Notes: a model not told the origin generated them from the letters alone. A stretch of DNA of 15,015 nt from CAYUXF01 sp964448755 (GCA_964448755.1 CAYUXF010000035.1:1-15015); one strand, 5' to 3'; counted from the first letter of the stretch, positions 1-7,842 are shown. Program-made: numbers and translations.

Positions 1-3
1 TCG

Positions 4-738
4 CTATCTCAATTTCCCAACCGCGTTTTTAATATTGTTATAAATATCCTCTTTGGCACTTGCTGTAATTATTTTGGTAAAGTGTGAACCAACAACTGCT
101 ATATCGGCCACTGCGGCCAGCTGTGCGATTTGTTTTTTATTATTAATACCAAATCCGGCCATTATTTCCAGTTCCTTAAATTTATTTAGAAAATTTTTAG
201 TCGGGTTATCTATAACTGTTTCGCTGCCGGTCGTTCCTGTCCGCAAGGCAATATAGACTTTAGTGGCCTGCTTGCTCTTTAAGAGTTTAATGCGTTCTTC
301 GCTCATGTTCGGTGCGGCGACGGGGATCGCTGCTAAATTATACTTTGCGGCCAGCTGATAAAACCCTTCTTCATCTTCCAGCGGCAGGTCAGGGACAATA
401 ACCCCGGCGCCGCCGTTCTTTTTAAGATCTTTAATGAATTTTTCAATGCCGTATTTAAAAGCGATATTGGCGTAAGTCATGACAATTATTTCAGAGAACG
501 ATAGTTTTTTGATCTTTCTTAAGTTGTTAAAAAAATTCTTAACACGATATCCCTGCTCAATAGTTTTTTCGCAGGCCGCTGTAATTACCGGACCGTCGGC
601 GGTCGGGTCAGAGAAAGGTATCTGCAGTTCTAAAATATCGGCTCCGCCGTCTTTTAACCCTTTGGCTGCTGCTAAAAAATATTTTTGGTCGGGGTAATTG
701 TCAATTAAATGTGCCATAATTTTTATTTTGTTAGCCAT
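4..738 (-). CDS. trpA: Tryptophan synthase alpha chain
   Basis: Cleaves indole-3-glycerol phosphate to indole and glyceraldehyde 3-phosphate, passing indole to the beta chain in a cytoplasmic alpha2beta2 complex. The 244-residue TIM barrel shows the catalytic glutamate in ELQIPFSD (E37) and the catalytic aspartate in TADGP (D48). The phosphate-binding loops are RTGTTG (about 166-171) and VGSHFTKI near the end. ELQIPFS with TADGPVI differs from the commoner ELGVPFSDP form and suggests a divergent TrpA subgroup, as does the partner TrpB. The ATG at 738 is chosen: it has AAGGA 9 nt upstream and gives the same 8-nt overlap with trpB as the other junctions. A TTG at 756 would add six residues and swallow that ribosome binding site. 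It is the last trp gene visible; the stop lies at positions 6-4 and the operon terminator must be outside the window. Confidence 0.96.
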   Translation of the reverse strand: MANKIKIMAHLIDNYPDQKYFLAAAKGLKDGGADILELQIPFSDPTADGPVITAACEKTIEQGYRVKNFFNNLRKIKKLSFSEIIVMTYANIAFKYGIEKFIKDLKKNGGAGVIVPDLPLEDEEGFYQLAAKYNLAAIPVAAPNMSEERIKLLKSKQATKVYIALRTGTTGSETVIDNPTKNFLNKFKELEIMAGFGINNKKQIAQLAAVADIAVVGSHFTKIITASAKEDIYNNIKNAVGKLR

Positions 739-1957
739 TTTTACTTTTCCTTTCAAGTTCTTCCTGTAAAAATTTCAACCACTCTTTTTTATATAATTCT
801 CCGGCGGTAATAAAAATATCCTTGTCGCCCCGTCCAGACATATTGATGACAATTATTTTTTCTTTGGCCAATTTTGGCGCCAGTTTAATGGCTGCCGCTG
901 CCGCATGTGCCGACTCTAAGGCAAAAAGCAAACCTTCTTCTCTGGCAAAATAGCGGTAGGCTGCTAATACCTCTTTGTCGGTCGCTTTAGTGAATTCTAT
1001 TCTCTTTTTGTCCGCCAGGTCGGCCAGTTCGGGGCCGAGTCCGGCATAGTCTAGCCCCGCCGAGATCGAATGTGTGGGGCTGATCTGTCCGTCTTTATTT
1101 TGTAAAAAATAAGATTTATATCCCTCTACAATGCCAGGTGTGCCGTTGCCTGCTATTCTCGCGGCGTGTTCCCCCTTCTTATTGCCATTACCGCCAGCTT
1201 CTACCGCTATTAAACGGATATTCTTGTTCTTGATGAACGGTGTAAAAAAGCCGATAGAGTTAGAGCCGCCGCCGCAGCAGGCTATCAGGACATCGGGCAG
1301 TTTTCTCTCTTTCTGGTAGAGTTGTCTTTTGGTCTCTTCGCCGATCACTTTTTGAAATTCTCGCACAATGTCGGGGTAAGGGTAGGGCCCAAGTGCCGAA
1401 CCGATTAAATAATGGGTATTTTCCGAACAAGACGACCACTCTTTTAGAGCGGCGTTAACGGCGTCTTTTAATGTTTTGGTACCGCTCGTTACTTCAATAA
1501 CTTCTGCGCCGTATTGTTTCATTAAAAATACATTGGGCTGCTGTCTGGCGACATCTACAGCACCCATAAAAACGGTGCACTTTAAACCGAGGCGGGCACA
1601 GGCGGCAGCAGTGGCCACGCCGTGCTGTCCGGCACCTGTTTCGGCAATAACTCTGGTTTTGCCCATTTTTTTTGCGAGCAGTGCTTGGCCAATGGCGTTG
1701 TTGATCTTGTGCGCGCCGGTATTGGCCAGCCCTTCCAGTTTAATATAAATTTTGCCGCCGCCCAGTTTTTTGGTAGCGTTTTCCGCAAAAAGCAGCGGTG
1801 TTTCGCGTCCCACATAATCTGTTAAGAGTTGTTGATACTCTTTTTTAAACCCGCCGGTTTTTAAAATTGTTTTATAGGCCTGTTCCAGCTCTATTAGTGC
1901 CGGTTTTAGCACCTCTCCGACATATTGGCCGCCGTAAGCCCCAAAATATTTAGACAT
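731..1957 (-). CDS. trpB: Tryptophan synthase beta chain
   Basis: PLP enzyme that condenses indole with L-serine to give L-tryptophan. The 408 residues are about the usual length (near 400). Visible motifs are the Schiff-base lysine in NTGAHKINNA (K84), the catalytic glutamate in AETGAGQHGVATA (E106), the glycine-rich phosphate loop CCGGGSNSIG (227-236) and the C-terminal SGRGDKD (374-380). The stretch before the lysine is KLEGLANTGAHK instead of the usual K-R-E-D-L-N-H-T-G-A-H-K, so this belongs to a divergent branch of the family, matching its TrpA. The start ATG overlaps the trpCF stop by 8 nt (ATGTCTAA). An AGAGGTG ribosome binding site lies 4 nt upstream, so it can initiate on its own as well as by coupling. 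Confidence 0.97.
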   Translation of the reverse strand: MSKYFGAYGGQYVGEVLKPALIELEQAYKTILKTGGFKKEYQQLLTDYVGRETPLLFAENATKKLGGGKIYIKLEGLANTGAHKINNAIGQALLAKKMGKTRVIAETGAGQHGVATAAACARLGLKCTVFMGAVDVARQQPNVFLMKQYGAEVIEVTSGTKTLKDAVNAALKEWSSCSENTHYLIGSALGPYPYPDIVREFQKVIGEETKRQLYQKERKLPDVLIACCGGGSNSIGFFTPFIKNKNIRLIAVEAGGNGNKKGEHAARIAGNGTPGIVEGYKSYFLQNKDGQISPTHSISAGLDYAGLGPELADLADKKRIEFTKATDKEVLAAYRYFAREEGLLFALESAHAAAAAIKLAPKLAKEKIIVINMSGRGDKDIFITAGELYKKEWLKFLQEELERKSKNG

Positions 1958-3368
1958 TTTGCACCTCTGTTATAAATTTTTTTAGTTTTAAAAGATCTTT
2001 TTTCCCCGGAGTTTTTTCAATGCCCGAGGCTACATCTATTAATTCTGCTTCCGTTGCGGTCACAATTTTTTTGACATTTTCCGCTGTCAGACCGCCCGCT
2101 AACCATGGTGAGGTCAATTCTTTTAAAAGTTTTGCCGGTATGGTTTTTTTGTTTTTCTCAAAAGGTGTATCCGTTAAAAAAACAGGCTGATAATCTTTTT
2201 GCGCTTGTAAAATATCTTTTTTGTCCTTAACGCTAATTGCTTTGTAGCTGTTGCCGCCAAAACTTTCTATTAATTCAGCCTGCTCCTGGCCGTGAAATTG
2301 AATGCCATCTATTATTTTTTGTTTTAAAAGTTTTTTTAATGTTTTTATTGTTTTTGTTGTTGGGTCTTTTACGACAGCAACTTTTAATGATTTTAATTTT
2401 TTGAATTGTTTTAATTTATTGAGCGCTATTTTTCTTGGTGAACTTTCCACGCAGACAAAACCTAAAATATCTGCGCCGTATTTAGCCGCTTTTTGTGCGT
2501 CAGACATGTTCGTGATGCCGCAGATCTTTAAGTAACGCTCTTTTTTTAAAGAGTAGAGTTTGGTAAAAAAATTTGGGCGATCTTCGTTCGCTTTTTTAAA
2601 TGTTTTTAAATATTTGCCGATCATTTTAGTGCGTCCTTTTGCGGTCATGAATTTTTCACCGATCAACAGGGCGTTAAATCTGGCGTTGCCGGCTAGTTCC
2701 GCTATATAAGGTGAATCGATGCCAGATTCATAAACAGTGCAAATACTGGCAGGTATATGCGGTCTTATTTTTAAGGGGATACGTTTATTGAGTTTAAAGG
2801 TTTTGAGGTCGCGGCAGTTAATGCCAACCGCCGTCGGGCTGGTTCTCAATTTGAGAACGGTTTTTAATTCCGCCAGTGAATGAACTTCACAAAGTACATC
2901 TAAATTATAAGTATAGGCGTATTTTATTAATTCATTTAATTTGTTCGGAGTTAAGAGAGCAGCTATTAATAAAATCGCGTCAGCGCCGGCCCGGTAAGCC
3001 AGATCAATATCTGCGCGGCAGAAGAGAAAGTCTTTGCGTAAAAAAGCCAGCCGGGGATATTTTTTCTTCAGCAGAAAGAGGTCTTGAAGGTTGCCGGAAA
3101 AATAATTTTGTTCTGTTAACACAGAAAAGTTTTTGATCCCCGCTTTTTGATATTCCTTAATGATATTTTCATAACTTTCTTTGTTGTTAATTACCCCTTT
3201 TGACGGCGAGGCTTTTTTGAGTTCGCCGATAATGAATGGTTTTCTGGTAAAGAATTTTACTAAAGGAACTGTTCTTTTTTTCGGCAAAAATTTTTCGCAG
3301 AAAGCACTTTCTGCTTTAAATGATTTTTTGCGCTCAGTGATGATCTTTTGCAGAATGTTTTCAGCCAT
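1950..3368 (-). CDS. trpCF: Bifunctional indole-3-glycerol phosphate synthase / phosphoribosylanthranilate isomerase
   Basis: A fusion of two TIM barrels catalysing the two steps from phosphoribosylanthranilate to indole-3-glycerol phosphate. Residues 1 to about 255 are the synthase (TrpC): GELKKASPSKG (48-58), VLTE (83-86), LRKDF (110-114, catalytic K112), E161 in EVH, GINCRDL (182-188) and ESGI (214-217). Residues about 278-472 are the isomerase (TrpF): KICGIT (281-286, catalytic C283), QFHGQE (357-362), the general-acid region LTDT (D400), AGGL (424-427) and a C-terminal phosphate site D-V-A-S-G-I-E..PGKKD. The usual GGTG loop after the general acid is not recognisable; the sequence there is EKNKKTIPAK. 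The enterobacterial TrpC is built the same way. The start overlaps the trpGD stop by 8 nt (ATGGCTGA) and lacks a strong ribosome binding site, so translational coupling is likely. Confidence 0.95.
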   Translation of the reverse strand: MAENILQKIITERKKSFKAESAFCEKFLPKKRTVPLVKFFTRKPFIIGELKKASPSKGVINNKESYENIIKEYQKAGIKNFSVLTEQNYFSGNLQDLFLLKKKYPRLAFLRKDFLFCRADIDLAYRAGADAILLIAALLTPNKLNELIKYAYTYNLDVLCEVHSLAELKTVLKLRTSPTAVGINCRDLKTFKLNKRIPLKIRPHIPASICTVYESGIDSPYIAELAGNARFNALLIGEKFMTAKGRTKMIGKYLKTFKKANEDRPNFFTKLYSLKKERYLKICGITNMSDAQKAAKYGADILGFVCVESSPRKIALNKLKQFKKLKSLKVAVVKDPTTKTIKTLKKLLKQKIIDGIQFHGQEQAELIESFGGNSYKAISVKDKKDILQAQKDYQPVFLTDTPFEKNKKTIPAKLLKELTSPWLAGGLTAENVKKIVTATEAELIDVASGIEKTPGKKDLLKLKKFITEVQNV

Positions 3369-4956
3369 TTTTTAAACTCGTTAAATATTTTTTAAATTCA
3401 GGTGAGAATAATATTTTCTTTGCTTTATTATATCCTTCTTTTATAGAAGCTGCTGTTCCTTTAATATAAAGGGCTGCGCCGGCATTGAGCGCAATAGCGT
3501 CGGCGACCGCTTTTTGCTTGGTTGTTTTCTGCTGACCGGCTAATATTTCTTTAAATAGCTGAACATTCTCTGCTGCTGTGCCGCCTGCCAGATCTGCCGG
3601 CTGGTAAGGAGTTAACCCCAGTTCACTTAAACAGAAAATATATTCTTTGATCTCGCCGTTCTCTGAAAGTTCACAGACCCTGGTATCGGCACAAACGCTG
3701 AATTCATCGAGCCCGTCTTTCGAGTGAACTATCAGTGCTCTTCTGGTGTTGAGTTTTTTTAAGGTCTGGGCAAAAAGTTTCAGCAATTTGCGGTCAAAAA
3801 CGCCGATTATTTGATACCCTGTCTGGATGGGGTTGGCCAGCGGCCCGATCAGATTAAAAACAGTACGGATCTTAATATCCTGCCTTACCTTGGCAACATT
3901 TTTCATGGCGGGGTGAAAGACCGGCGCAAAGAAGAAAGCAAAGTTCTTATTTTTTAAGTTCAATAAATTAGTTTCCAGTTTGTTTTGTGTGGGAATATTC
4001 AGTTCATTTAAAAAATCAAAACTGCCCGATTTTGAGGTGATCGCTCTGTTGCCGTGTTTGGCTACTTTGATGCCGGTGCTGGCGCAGAGCAGGGCGCTGG
4101 CGGTCGAAATATTAAAAGTGTGTTTTCCGTCACCGCCGGTGCCGCAGGTATCGAGCGCTTCCGGTAATATTTCTTTAATGCCGGTCTTTTTGCGCATCGT
4201 GAGCGCAAAGCCGCTTAGCTCATCAACAGAGACCCCTTTGGCCGCTAAGGCGCCTAACACAGCGCCGAGCTGACTTTCCGAGAGCCCACCCTCCATTATC
4301 TCATCCATTAAGTTGGCCGCTTCGCTAATTGTTAAATTTTCTCCTTGCGCAATTTTTTGCAAAAGCAGTGTTTTTTTGGGTAGTGCCAAATGGTAATTAA
4401 AAAAGTTTTTTAGTAACTGCAGCCCGGCCTGAGAGCCGATCGATTCCGGGTGGAATTGCACACCCTCTATTTTATATTTTTTGTGTCTCAATCCCATTAT
4501 TTCATTGTCCTGCGCGGAGCAGGCAGTTATTTCCAGTTCTGCCGGCAGATCTTTTTTATCTGCCGCCAGGGAATGGTAGCGGATTATTTCCAGGTTTTGC
4601 GGCAGGTTATAGAACAATCCTTTGCCGTCATGTTCCAGCTGGTCTGCTTTTCCGTGCATGGTCCGTTGGGCTTTAATAATTGTACCGCCAAAGGCTTCGG
4701 CAATTACCTGGTGCCCAAGACAGATCCCTAAAATAGGTGTTTGCCCGGCAAAACTTTTTACAACTTCCAGTGAAATTCCCGCATCTTTTGGGTAGCCAGG
4801 CCCGGGCGAAATGACGATACATTCGGGCTGAAGTTTTTTTATTTCAGCAATAGTTATTTTATTATTGCGATAAGTAGCTACTTCATGTCCTAATATCTGT
4901 AAATATTGCACTACGTTATATGTAAACGAATCAAAATTGTCTATTACTAAGATCAT
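3361..4956 (-). CDS. trpGD: Bifunctional anthranilate synthase glutaminase / anthranilate phosphoribosyltransferase
   Basis: Fusion of the ammonia-supplying subunit of anthranilate synthase (TrpG) with the enzyme that attaches phosphoribose to anthranilate (TrpD). Residues 1 to about 190 form a class I glutamine amidotransferase starting MILVIDNFDSFTYN. The nucleophile is C79 in GICLGHQ, and the triad is completed by H169 and E171 in HPES. Residues about 197-531 are the phosphoribosyltransferase, with a helical N-terminal part, the PRPP motif DTCGTGGDG (269-277), KHGNR (300-304) and a SKSGS loop (308-312). Both active sites look intact. The 531-residue length equals the sum of the two domains with a very short linker. 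Its start shares ATGA with the trpE stop, as expected for coupled production of the two synthase subunits. Confidence 0.96.
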   Translation of the reverse strand: MILVIDNFDSFTYNVVQYLQILGHEVATYRNNKITIAEIKKLQPECIVISPGPGYPKDAGISLEVVKSFAGQTPILGICLGHQVIAEAFGGTIIKAQRTMHGKADQLEHDGKGLFYNLPQNLEIIRYHSLAADKKDLPAELEITACSAQDNEIMGLRHKKYKIEGVQFHPESIGSQAGLQLLKNFFNYHLALPKKTLLLQKIAQGENLTISEAANLMDEIMEGGLSESQLGAVLGALAAKGVSVDELSGFALTMRKKTGIKEILPEALDTCGTGGDGKHTFNISTASALLCASTGIKVAKHGNRAITSKSGSFDFLNELNIPTQNKLETNLLNLKNKNFAFFFAPVFHPAMKNVAKVRQDIKIRTVFNLIGPLANPIQTGYQIIGVFDRKLLKLFAQTLKKLNTRRALIVHSKDGLDEFSVCADTRVCELSENGEIKEYIFCLSELGLTPYQPADLAGGTAAENVQLFKEILAGQQKTTKQKAVADAIALNAGAALYIKGTAASIKEGYNKAKKILFSPEFKKYLTSLKNG

Positions 4957-6335
4957 TTTATCTCTACCCCCATTGCTTTTAATAAAGCGGAGGCTTTATT
5001 AATGGTTTCCTGGAACTCTTTTTCCGGCTGTGAGTCATAAACTATGCCGGCGCCCGCCTGCAGATAATATTTTTGTTCAAGGTTGAGAACAGAGCGGATC
5101 ACAATGCAAGAATCAAAACTGCCGTCCGCGTTAAAATAACCCACTAGTCCGGCATATGGCCCGCGCTCTTGTTTTTCCAGTTCAGAAATTATTTCCATCG
5201 CTTTTATTTTCGGCGCGCCAGAAACTGTTCCGGCGGGGAAGACCGCTTTTATTACATCTATAGTTGTTGTCCCTTTTTTAAATTTTGCTTCTACTTCAGA
5301 TACTATATGCATTACTCTGGCAAAGCGTTCAATAAAAAAACTTCGCTCTACTTTAACGCTGCCCGCTGCCGCTATTCGGCCGAGATCGTTGCGGGCCAGG
5401 TCTATTAACATTAAATGTTCTGCTCGCTCTTTAGGGTCGGCCAGCAGCTCTTCTTCCATTTCTATATCTTCCGCGTGGTTCTTGCCTCTTTTTCTGGTGC
5501 CGGCAATTGGTTTTAAAAGGGCATTTCCTTTCTCTACTTTAACCATTACTTCTGGTGAAGAGCCAAAGAGCTTAAATTGATCAAAATCCAGATAAAAAAG
5601 GTAGGGGGAGGGGTTTTCGTGGCGGAGTCTGCGGTAGGCCTCCAGCGGCGGTATTTTAGATATCAGTTCTATCCGGCGCGAGAGTACTCCCTGCAAGAGA
5701 TTGCCGTTAATGATCTCTTTTTTTACTTTTTTGACACCTTTAATAAAATTTTCTTTATCTTTATTGAGGTCAACCCGGCAGGTGTATTTTTTCTCGTCAT
5801 TGTCATAACAACGGTAATCTTTGTCTAGCAGGCGTTCAATAGCGTTGTTTATTTTTTCTTTAATATTTTTGCCGTGGCCTGCTAAATATATCTCATCGCG
5901 GTAATGGTCAAAAATGGCAAAAAGCGAACCGAAGCAAAAGATCGCCTCAGGTATTTTATAATCGTTTTTTTGTGCGGCAAAATTGACCTCTTCAAATAAA
6001 CGGACCGTTTCGTAGCTCATATATCCTATTCCGCCGGCGGGCAGAGGGAAGGGGAGAGGCTGTTTTGAGGTGTTCTTGGCGGTCTCTTTTTGTAAAATAT
6101 CAAAATAATCCTCTTTTTTAATACTGATTATTTTTTCTGAAGTTTTTTTAACTAAAACCACTCCTCGTTCTTCTAAAATCAGTCGAGAGTCTTCCTCCAG
6201 CATTAAGAGCGAATAACGGCTGCGCCCTATTTCTAAAACAGCCGATTCCAAAAGCGCTTTGCCGCTGAGCTTTTTTAGAACACTTAATGGTGTAAAACGG
6301 TCAGCGCTTATTTTTTTATACTGTATATTTATCAT
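4953..6335 (-). CDS. trpE: Anthranilate synthase component I
   Basis: Converts chorismate plus ammonia (from the TrpG domain) to anthranilate and pyruvate; first committed step of the pathway and usually its feedback-inhibited enzyme. The 460 residues carry the N-terminal tryptophan-binding LLESA motif (28-32) and NPSPYLF (241-247), so feedback inhibition is probably retained. Chorismate-binding motifs follow: PIAGTRKRG (276-284), AEHLMLIDLARND (305-317), PAGTVSGAPK (367-376) and AGAGIVYDS (427-435). These favour anthranilate synthase over PabB or isochorismate synthase, as does the trp context. It is the first gene of the operon. The ATG has a good AGGAGAT ribosome binding site (6347-6341) 5 nt upstream. 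Confidence 0.96.
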   Translation of the reverse strand: MINIQYKKISADRFTPLSVLKKLSGKALLESAVLEIGRSRYSLLMLEEDSRLILEERGVVLVKKTSEKIISIKKEDYFDILQKETAKNTSKQPLPFPLPAGGIGYMSYETVRLFEEVNFAAQKNDYKIPEAIFCFGSLFAIFDHYRDEIYLAGHGKNIKEKINNAIERLLDKDYRCYDNDEKKYTCRVDLNKDKENFIKGVKKVKKEIINGNLLQGVLSRRIELISKIPPLEAYRRLRHENPSPYLFYLDFDQFKLFGSSPEVMVKVEKGNALLKPIAGTRKRGKNHAEDIEMEEELLADPKERAEHLMLIDLARNDLGRIAAAGSVKVERSFFIERFARVMHIVSEVEAKFKKGTTTIDVIKAVFPAGTVSGAPKIKAMEIISELEKQERGPYAGLVGYFNADGSFDSCIVIRSVLNLEQKYYLQAGAGIVYDSQPEKEFQETINKASALLKAMGVEIK

Positions 6336-6359
6336 TCTTGATCTCCTGTTTCTACTTAA

Positions 6360-6373
6360 AGAAACGTGTTTCT
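6360..6373. promoter_or_regulatory. Candidate trp operator (14-bp perfect palindrome)
   Basis: AGAAACGTGTTTCT is a perfect inverted repeat that covers the predicted trp transcription start, just downstream of the -10. Another half-site, GTTTCT, occurs at 6348-6353, and a 5/6 half-site, AGAAAT, at 6388-6393 inside the promoter spacer. The position is that of a repressor operator. It does not resemble the enterobacterial TrpR operator core (CTAG-containing), so the regulator is unidentified. Confidence 0.6.
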
Positions 6374-6377
6374 ATGA

Positions 6378-6406
6378 ATAGTAACAAAGAAATATCGCTC
6401 TGTCAA
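6378..6406 (-). promoter_or_regulatory. trp operon promoter
   Basis: Reading the minus strand, a consensus -35 TTGACA (6406-6401), a 17-nt spacer and a -10 TACTAT (6383-6378) lie 43 nt ahead of trpE. Transcription should start near 6371, leaving a leader of about 36 nt. That is too short for a leader peptide, T-box or TRAP-type attenuator. Confidence 0.85.
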
Positions 6407-6435
6407 TCAAAAAGTTGCAGGTAATTTTGATTTTA

Positions 6436-6464
6436 TCGACCATTATTCTTTTTCTCTGTATAAT
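6436..6464 (+). promoter_or_regulatory. Promoter of the hydrolase gene
   Basis: TCGACC (6436-6441), a 17-nt spacer and a perfect TATAAT (6459-6464). The ATG of the hydrolase begins 7 nt after the -10, so the transcript would start at or one base before the start codon. Confidence 0.6.
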
Positions 6465-6471
6465 TCAACCA

Positions 6472-7293
6472 ATGGGGAAGCTGAGCAAAATTCCAAAAAA
6501 AAATGTTTTTTATCGGGCCTGGCGTGCTAAAGAGCCGCGGGCGGTCCTTGTTTTAGTTCATGGTATTGGCGCTTATTCTCTGCGCTGGAGCTTTCTGGCT
6601 GAATATTTTTTAAAACATAATATTTCTTCTTATGCTCTTGAACTCAGCGGTTTTGGCCAGACTCCCGGCCTCAAAGGGCATGTCGATTCTTTTAATGTTT
6701 ATTACCGCGAGATCAAAGAGCTGGCGTTACTGGCCAGAGCGCAGAATAAAAATAAAAAAGTTTTTTTGGTCGGCGAGAGCATGGGCGGGCTAATAGCTTA
6801 TAATATGGCGGCGCTTGAGCCTGCTCTTTTTGACGGCTTAATAGCGGTATCTCCCGCCTTTAAAAATAAAATGAAATTCAGGATAGCCGATTATTTTTTA
6901 TTGCTTTTTGGGGTTATATTTAGCCCCAAACTGATGATCCATCTGCCGTTCAAGGGCTCAGAAATTACGCACGATAAAAGTTATAAAGATAAACTGTCGC
7001 ATGATAAAAAAGAGATCCGTCATGCTTCGGTCAAACTTCTTTTTAATATTTTGCTGGCACAGATAACGGCGCGTCATTTTAAAAAGATCTTAATACCGTT
7101 TTTTTTCTTAGTGGCCGGTGAGGATTTTCTGGTAGATGTCACGGCAATTAATAAGGTCTATAAGCGGGCCAGCGCGGTTAAAAAAATAAAAAGGTATCCG
7201 GGGATGTTCCATGCCCTGACAGTAGATCAGGGCAAAGAGCGCGTTTTTAAAGATATTTTACAGTGGGTCCTCGGCTCTAAACCTTGTTCCTAA
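6472..7293 (+). CDS. Alpha/beta hydrolase, monoacylglycerol lipase-like
   Basis: Serine hydrolase of the Hydrolase_4 / lysophospholipase group, probably acting on a lipid ester; the substrate is not known. From the chosen ATG (273 residues) the oxyanion-region motif is LVHGIG (28-33). The nucleophile is S103 in VGESMGGL, the acid is D218 in VAGED and the histidine is H247 in GMFHAL. The triad is complete and the length fits the family. An in-frame TTG at 6415 would add 19 mostly hydrophobic residues that could look like a membrane anchor. However, that extension lies over the promoter, and neither start has a ribosome binding site. The ATG at 6472 is preferred because it begins exactly 7 nt after TATAAT. 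It is transcribed divergently from the trp operon, with no obvious functional link. Confidence 0.85.
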   Translation: MGKLSKIPKKNVFYRAWRAKEPRAVLVLVHGIGAYSLRWSFLAEYFLKHNISSYALELSGFGQTPGLKGHVDSFNVYYREIKELALLARAQNKNKKVFLVGESMGGLIAYNMAALEPALFDGLIAVSPAFKNKMKFRIADYFLLLFGVIFSPKLMIHLPFKGSEITHDKSYKDKLSHDKKEIRHASVKLLFNILLAQITARHFKKILIPFFFLVAGEDFLVDVTAINKVYKRASAVKKIKRYPGMFHALTVDQGKERVFKDILQWVLGSKPCS

Positions 7294-7416
7294 TGCTTTG
7301 CAACTGACCAAATAGTTAATTAATTTTTGTTTTTATCTGGCTTTTTCCATATCTAAGTGTTAGATTATCTTTAATGACTATGTTGGTTATTATTTTAAGC
7401 TAGGGAGTTGATGGAT

Positions 7417-7842
7417 ATGAAAATGCTGTCAAGAAAACTGGTTCAGGTCAAAGAAAACCAAAAAAGTTCAATCACAAAAGATACAGCTGTTAAAACAGTG
7501 AGTGTTAAATCAGAAAATACGCCAATAATTAAAAGAGAAGACTATCGCGCGCAGGCGGATATTATTAAAGAAGAAATTCTGGCCGCGGCTACTAAAAAAT
7601 ATCCTCAAATTAAAGATAACAAAGAATTATTAACTAAGGCTATTTGGGACGAGATCTCTCTTGATAAAAATGATATCGGCAGTGCCGCAGCCTATATTCG
7701 TTCTTATTTCCGTCATATTAATGAAAAAGATATGGATCCTAAAGGGTTAGAGTATCTTTTTTATTTAGCCGGCTTACAGTCAGAACACGTTAGTTTTATA
7801 GAAAAAATCCTGAACAGCGCTGTTCAGTCCGTTTTTCTTTAA
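7417..7842 (+). CDS. Small protein of unknown function, coupled to the receptor-like gene
   Basis: I do not recognise a family. The 141-residue product has no signal peptide or membrane segment. An N-terminal polar, lysine-rich tail (to about residue 45) is followed by a predicted helical, charged region with few cysteines. It looks like a soluble cytoplasmic adaptor or partner, but that is inference from context only. The ATG at 7417 is preferred, 9 nt after GGGAG (7403-7407); ATG 7411 and TTG 7408 sit too close to it. The stop overlaps the next start by one base (TAATG), so the two genes are co-transcribed and translationally coupled. The 123-nt spacer before it holds T-rich sequence, no convincing hairpin and only weak -10-like strings such as TATTAT at 7388. 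Confidence 0.75.
   Translation: MKMLSRKLVQVKENQKSSITKDTAVKTVSVKSENTPIIKREDYRAQADIIKEEILAAATKKYPQIKDNKELLTKAIWDEISLDKNDIGSAAAYIRSYFRHINEKDMDPKGLEYLFYLAGLQSEHVSFIEKILNSAVQSVFL
7810..7827 (+). promoter_or_regulatory. Hairpin plus T-run at the end of the small gene
   Basis: CTGAACAGCGCTGTTCAG is a perfect 18-bp palindrome. In RNA it would fold as a 7-bp stem with a GCGC loop, followed 4 nt later by TTTTTCTTT (7832-7840) that runs into the stop codon. It resembles a weak intrinsic terminator and could reduce transcription into the downstream receptor-like gene. It lies wholly inside coding sequence, so it may also be a chance codon arrangement. Confidence 0.4.

Noticed and set aside
739..756. Upstream TTG start for trpA, giving a 26-nt overlap with trpB
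   Set aside because: It would place the AAGGA ribosome binding site inside the gene. The ATG at 738 has proper spacing and repeats the overlap of the other junctions.
53..5828. Plus-strand open frames running through the trp operon, such as 1476-1748, 3980-4273 and 4450-4731
   Set aside because: They lie antisense to well-supported trp genes, lack family motifs and start signals, and arise from codon bias of the true strand.
6336..6371. Tryptophan leader peptide or attenuator before trpE
   Set aside because: The leader is about 36 nt, has no Trp codon cluster and no competing hairpins.
6415..6471. N-terminal hydrophobic extension of the hydrolase from a TTG start, resembling a signal anchor
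   Set aside because: The stretch overlaps a good promoter with TATAAT, has no ribosome binding site, and the family does not need it. Not fully excluded.
7213..7233. GCCCTGA/TCAGGGC inverted repeat near the end of the hydrolase gene
   Set aside because: Inside coding sequence, 7 bp, no T-run and no nearby promoter; similar small repeats occur elsewhere in coding regions.
7810..7827. LexA (SOS) box reading of GAACAGCGCTGTTC
   Set aside because: The Gram-positive box needs GAAC-N4-GTTC and here the spacing is 6; the Gram-negative CTG-N10-CAG form gives N12 here.
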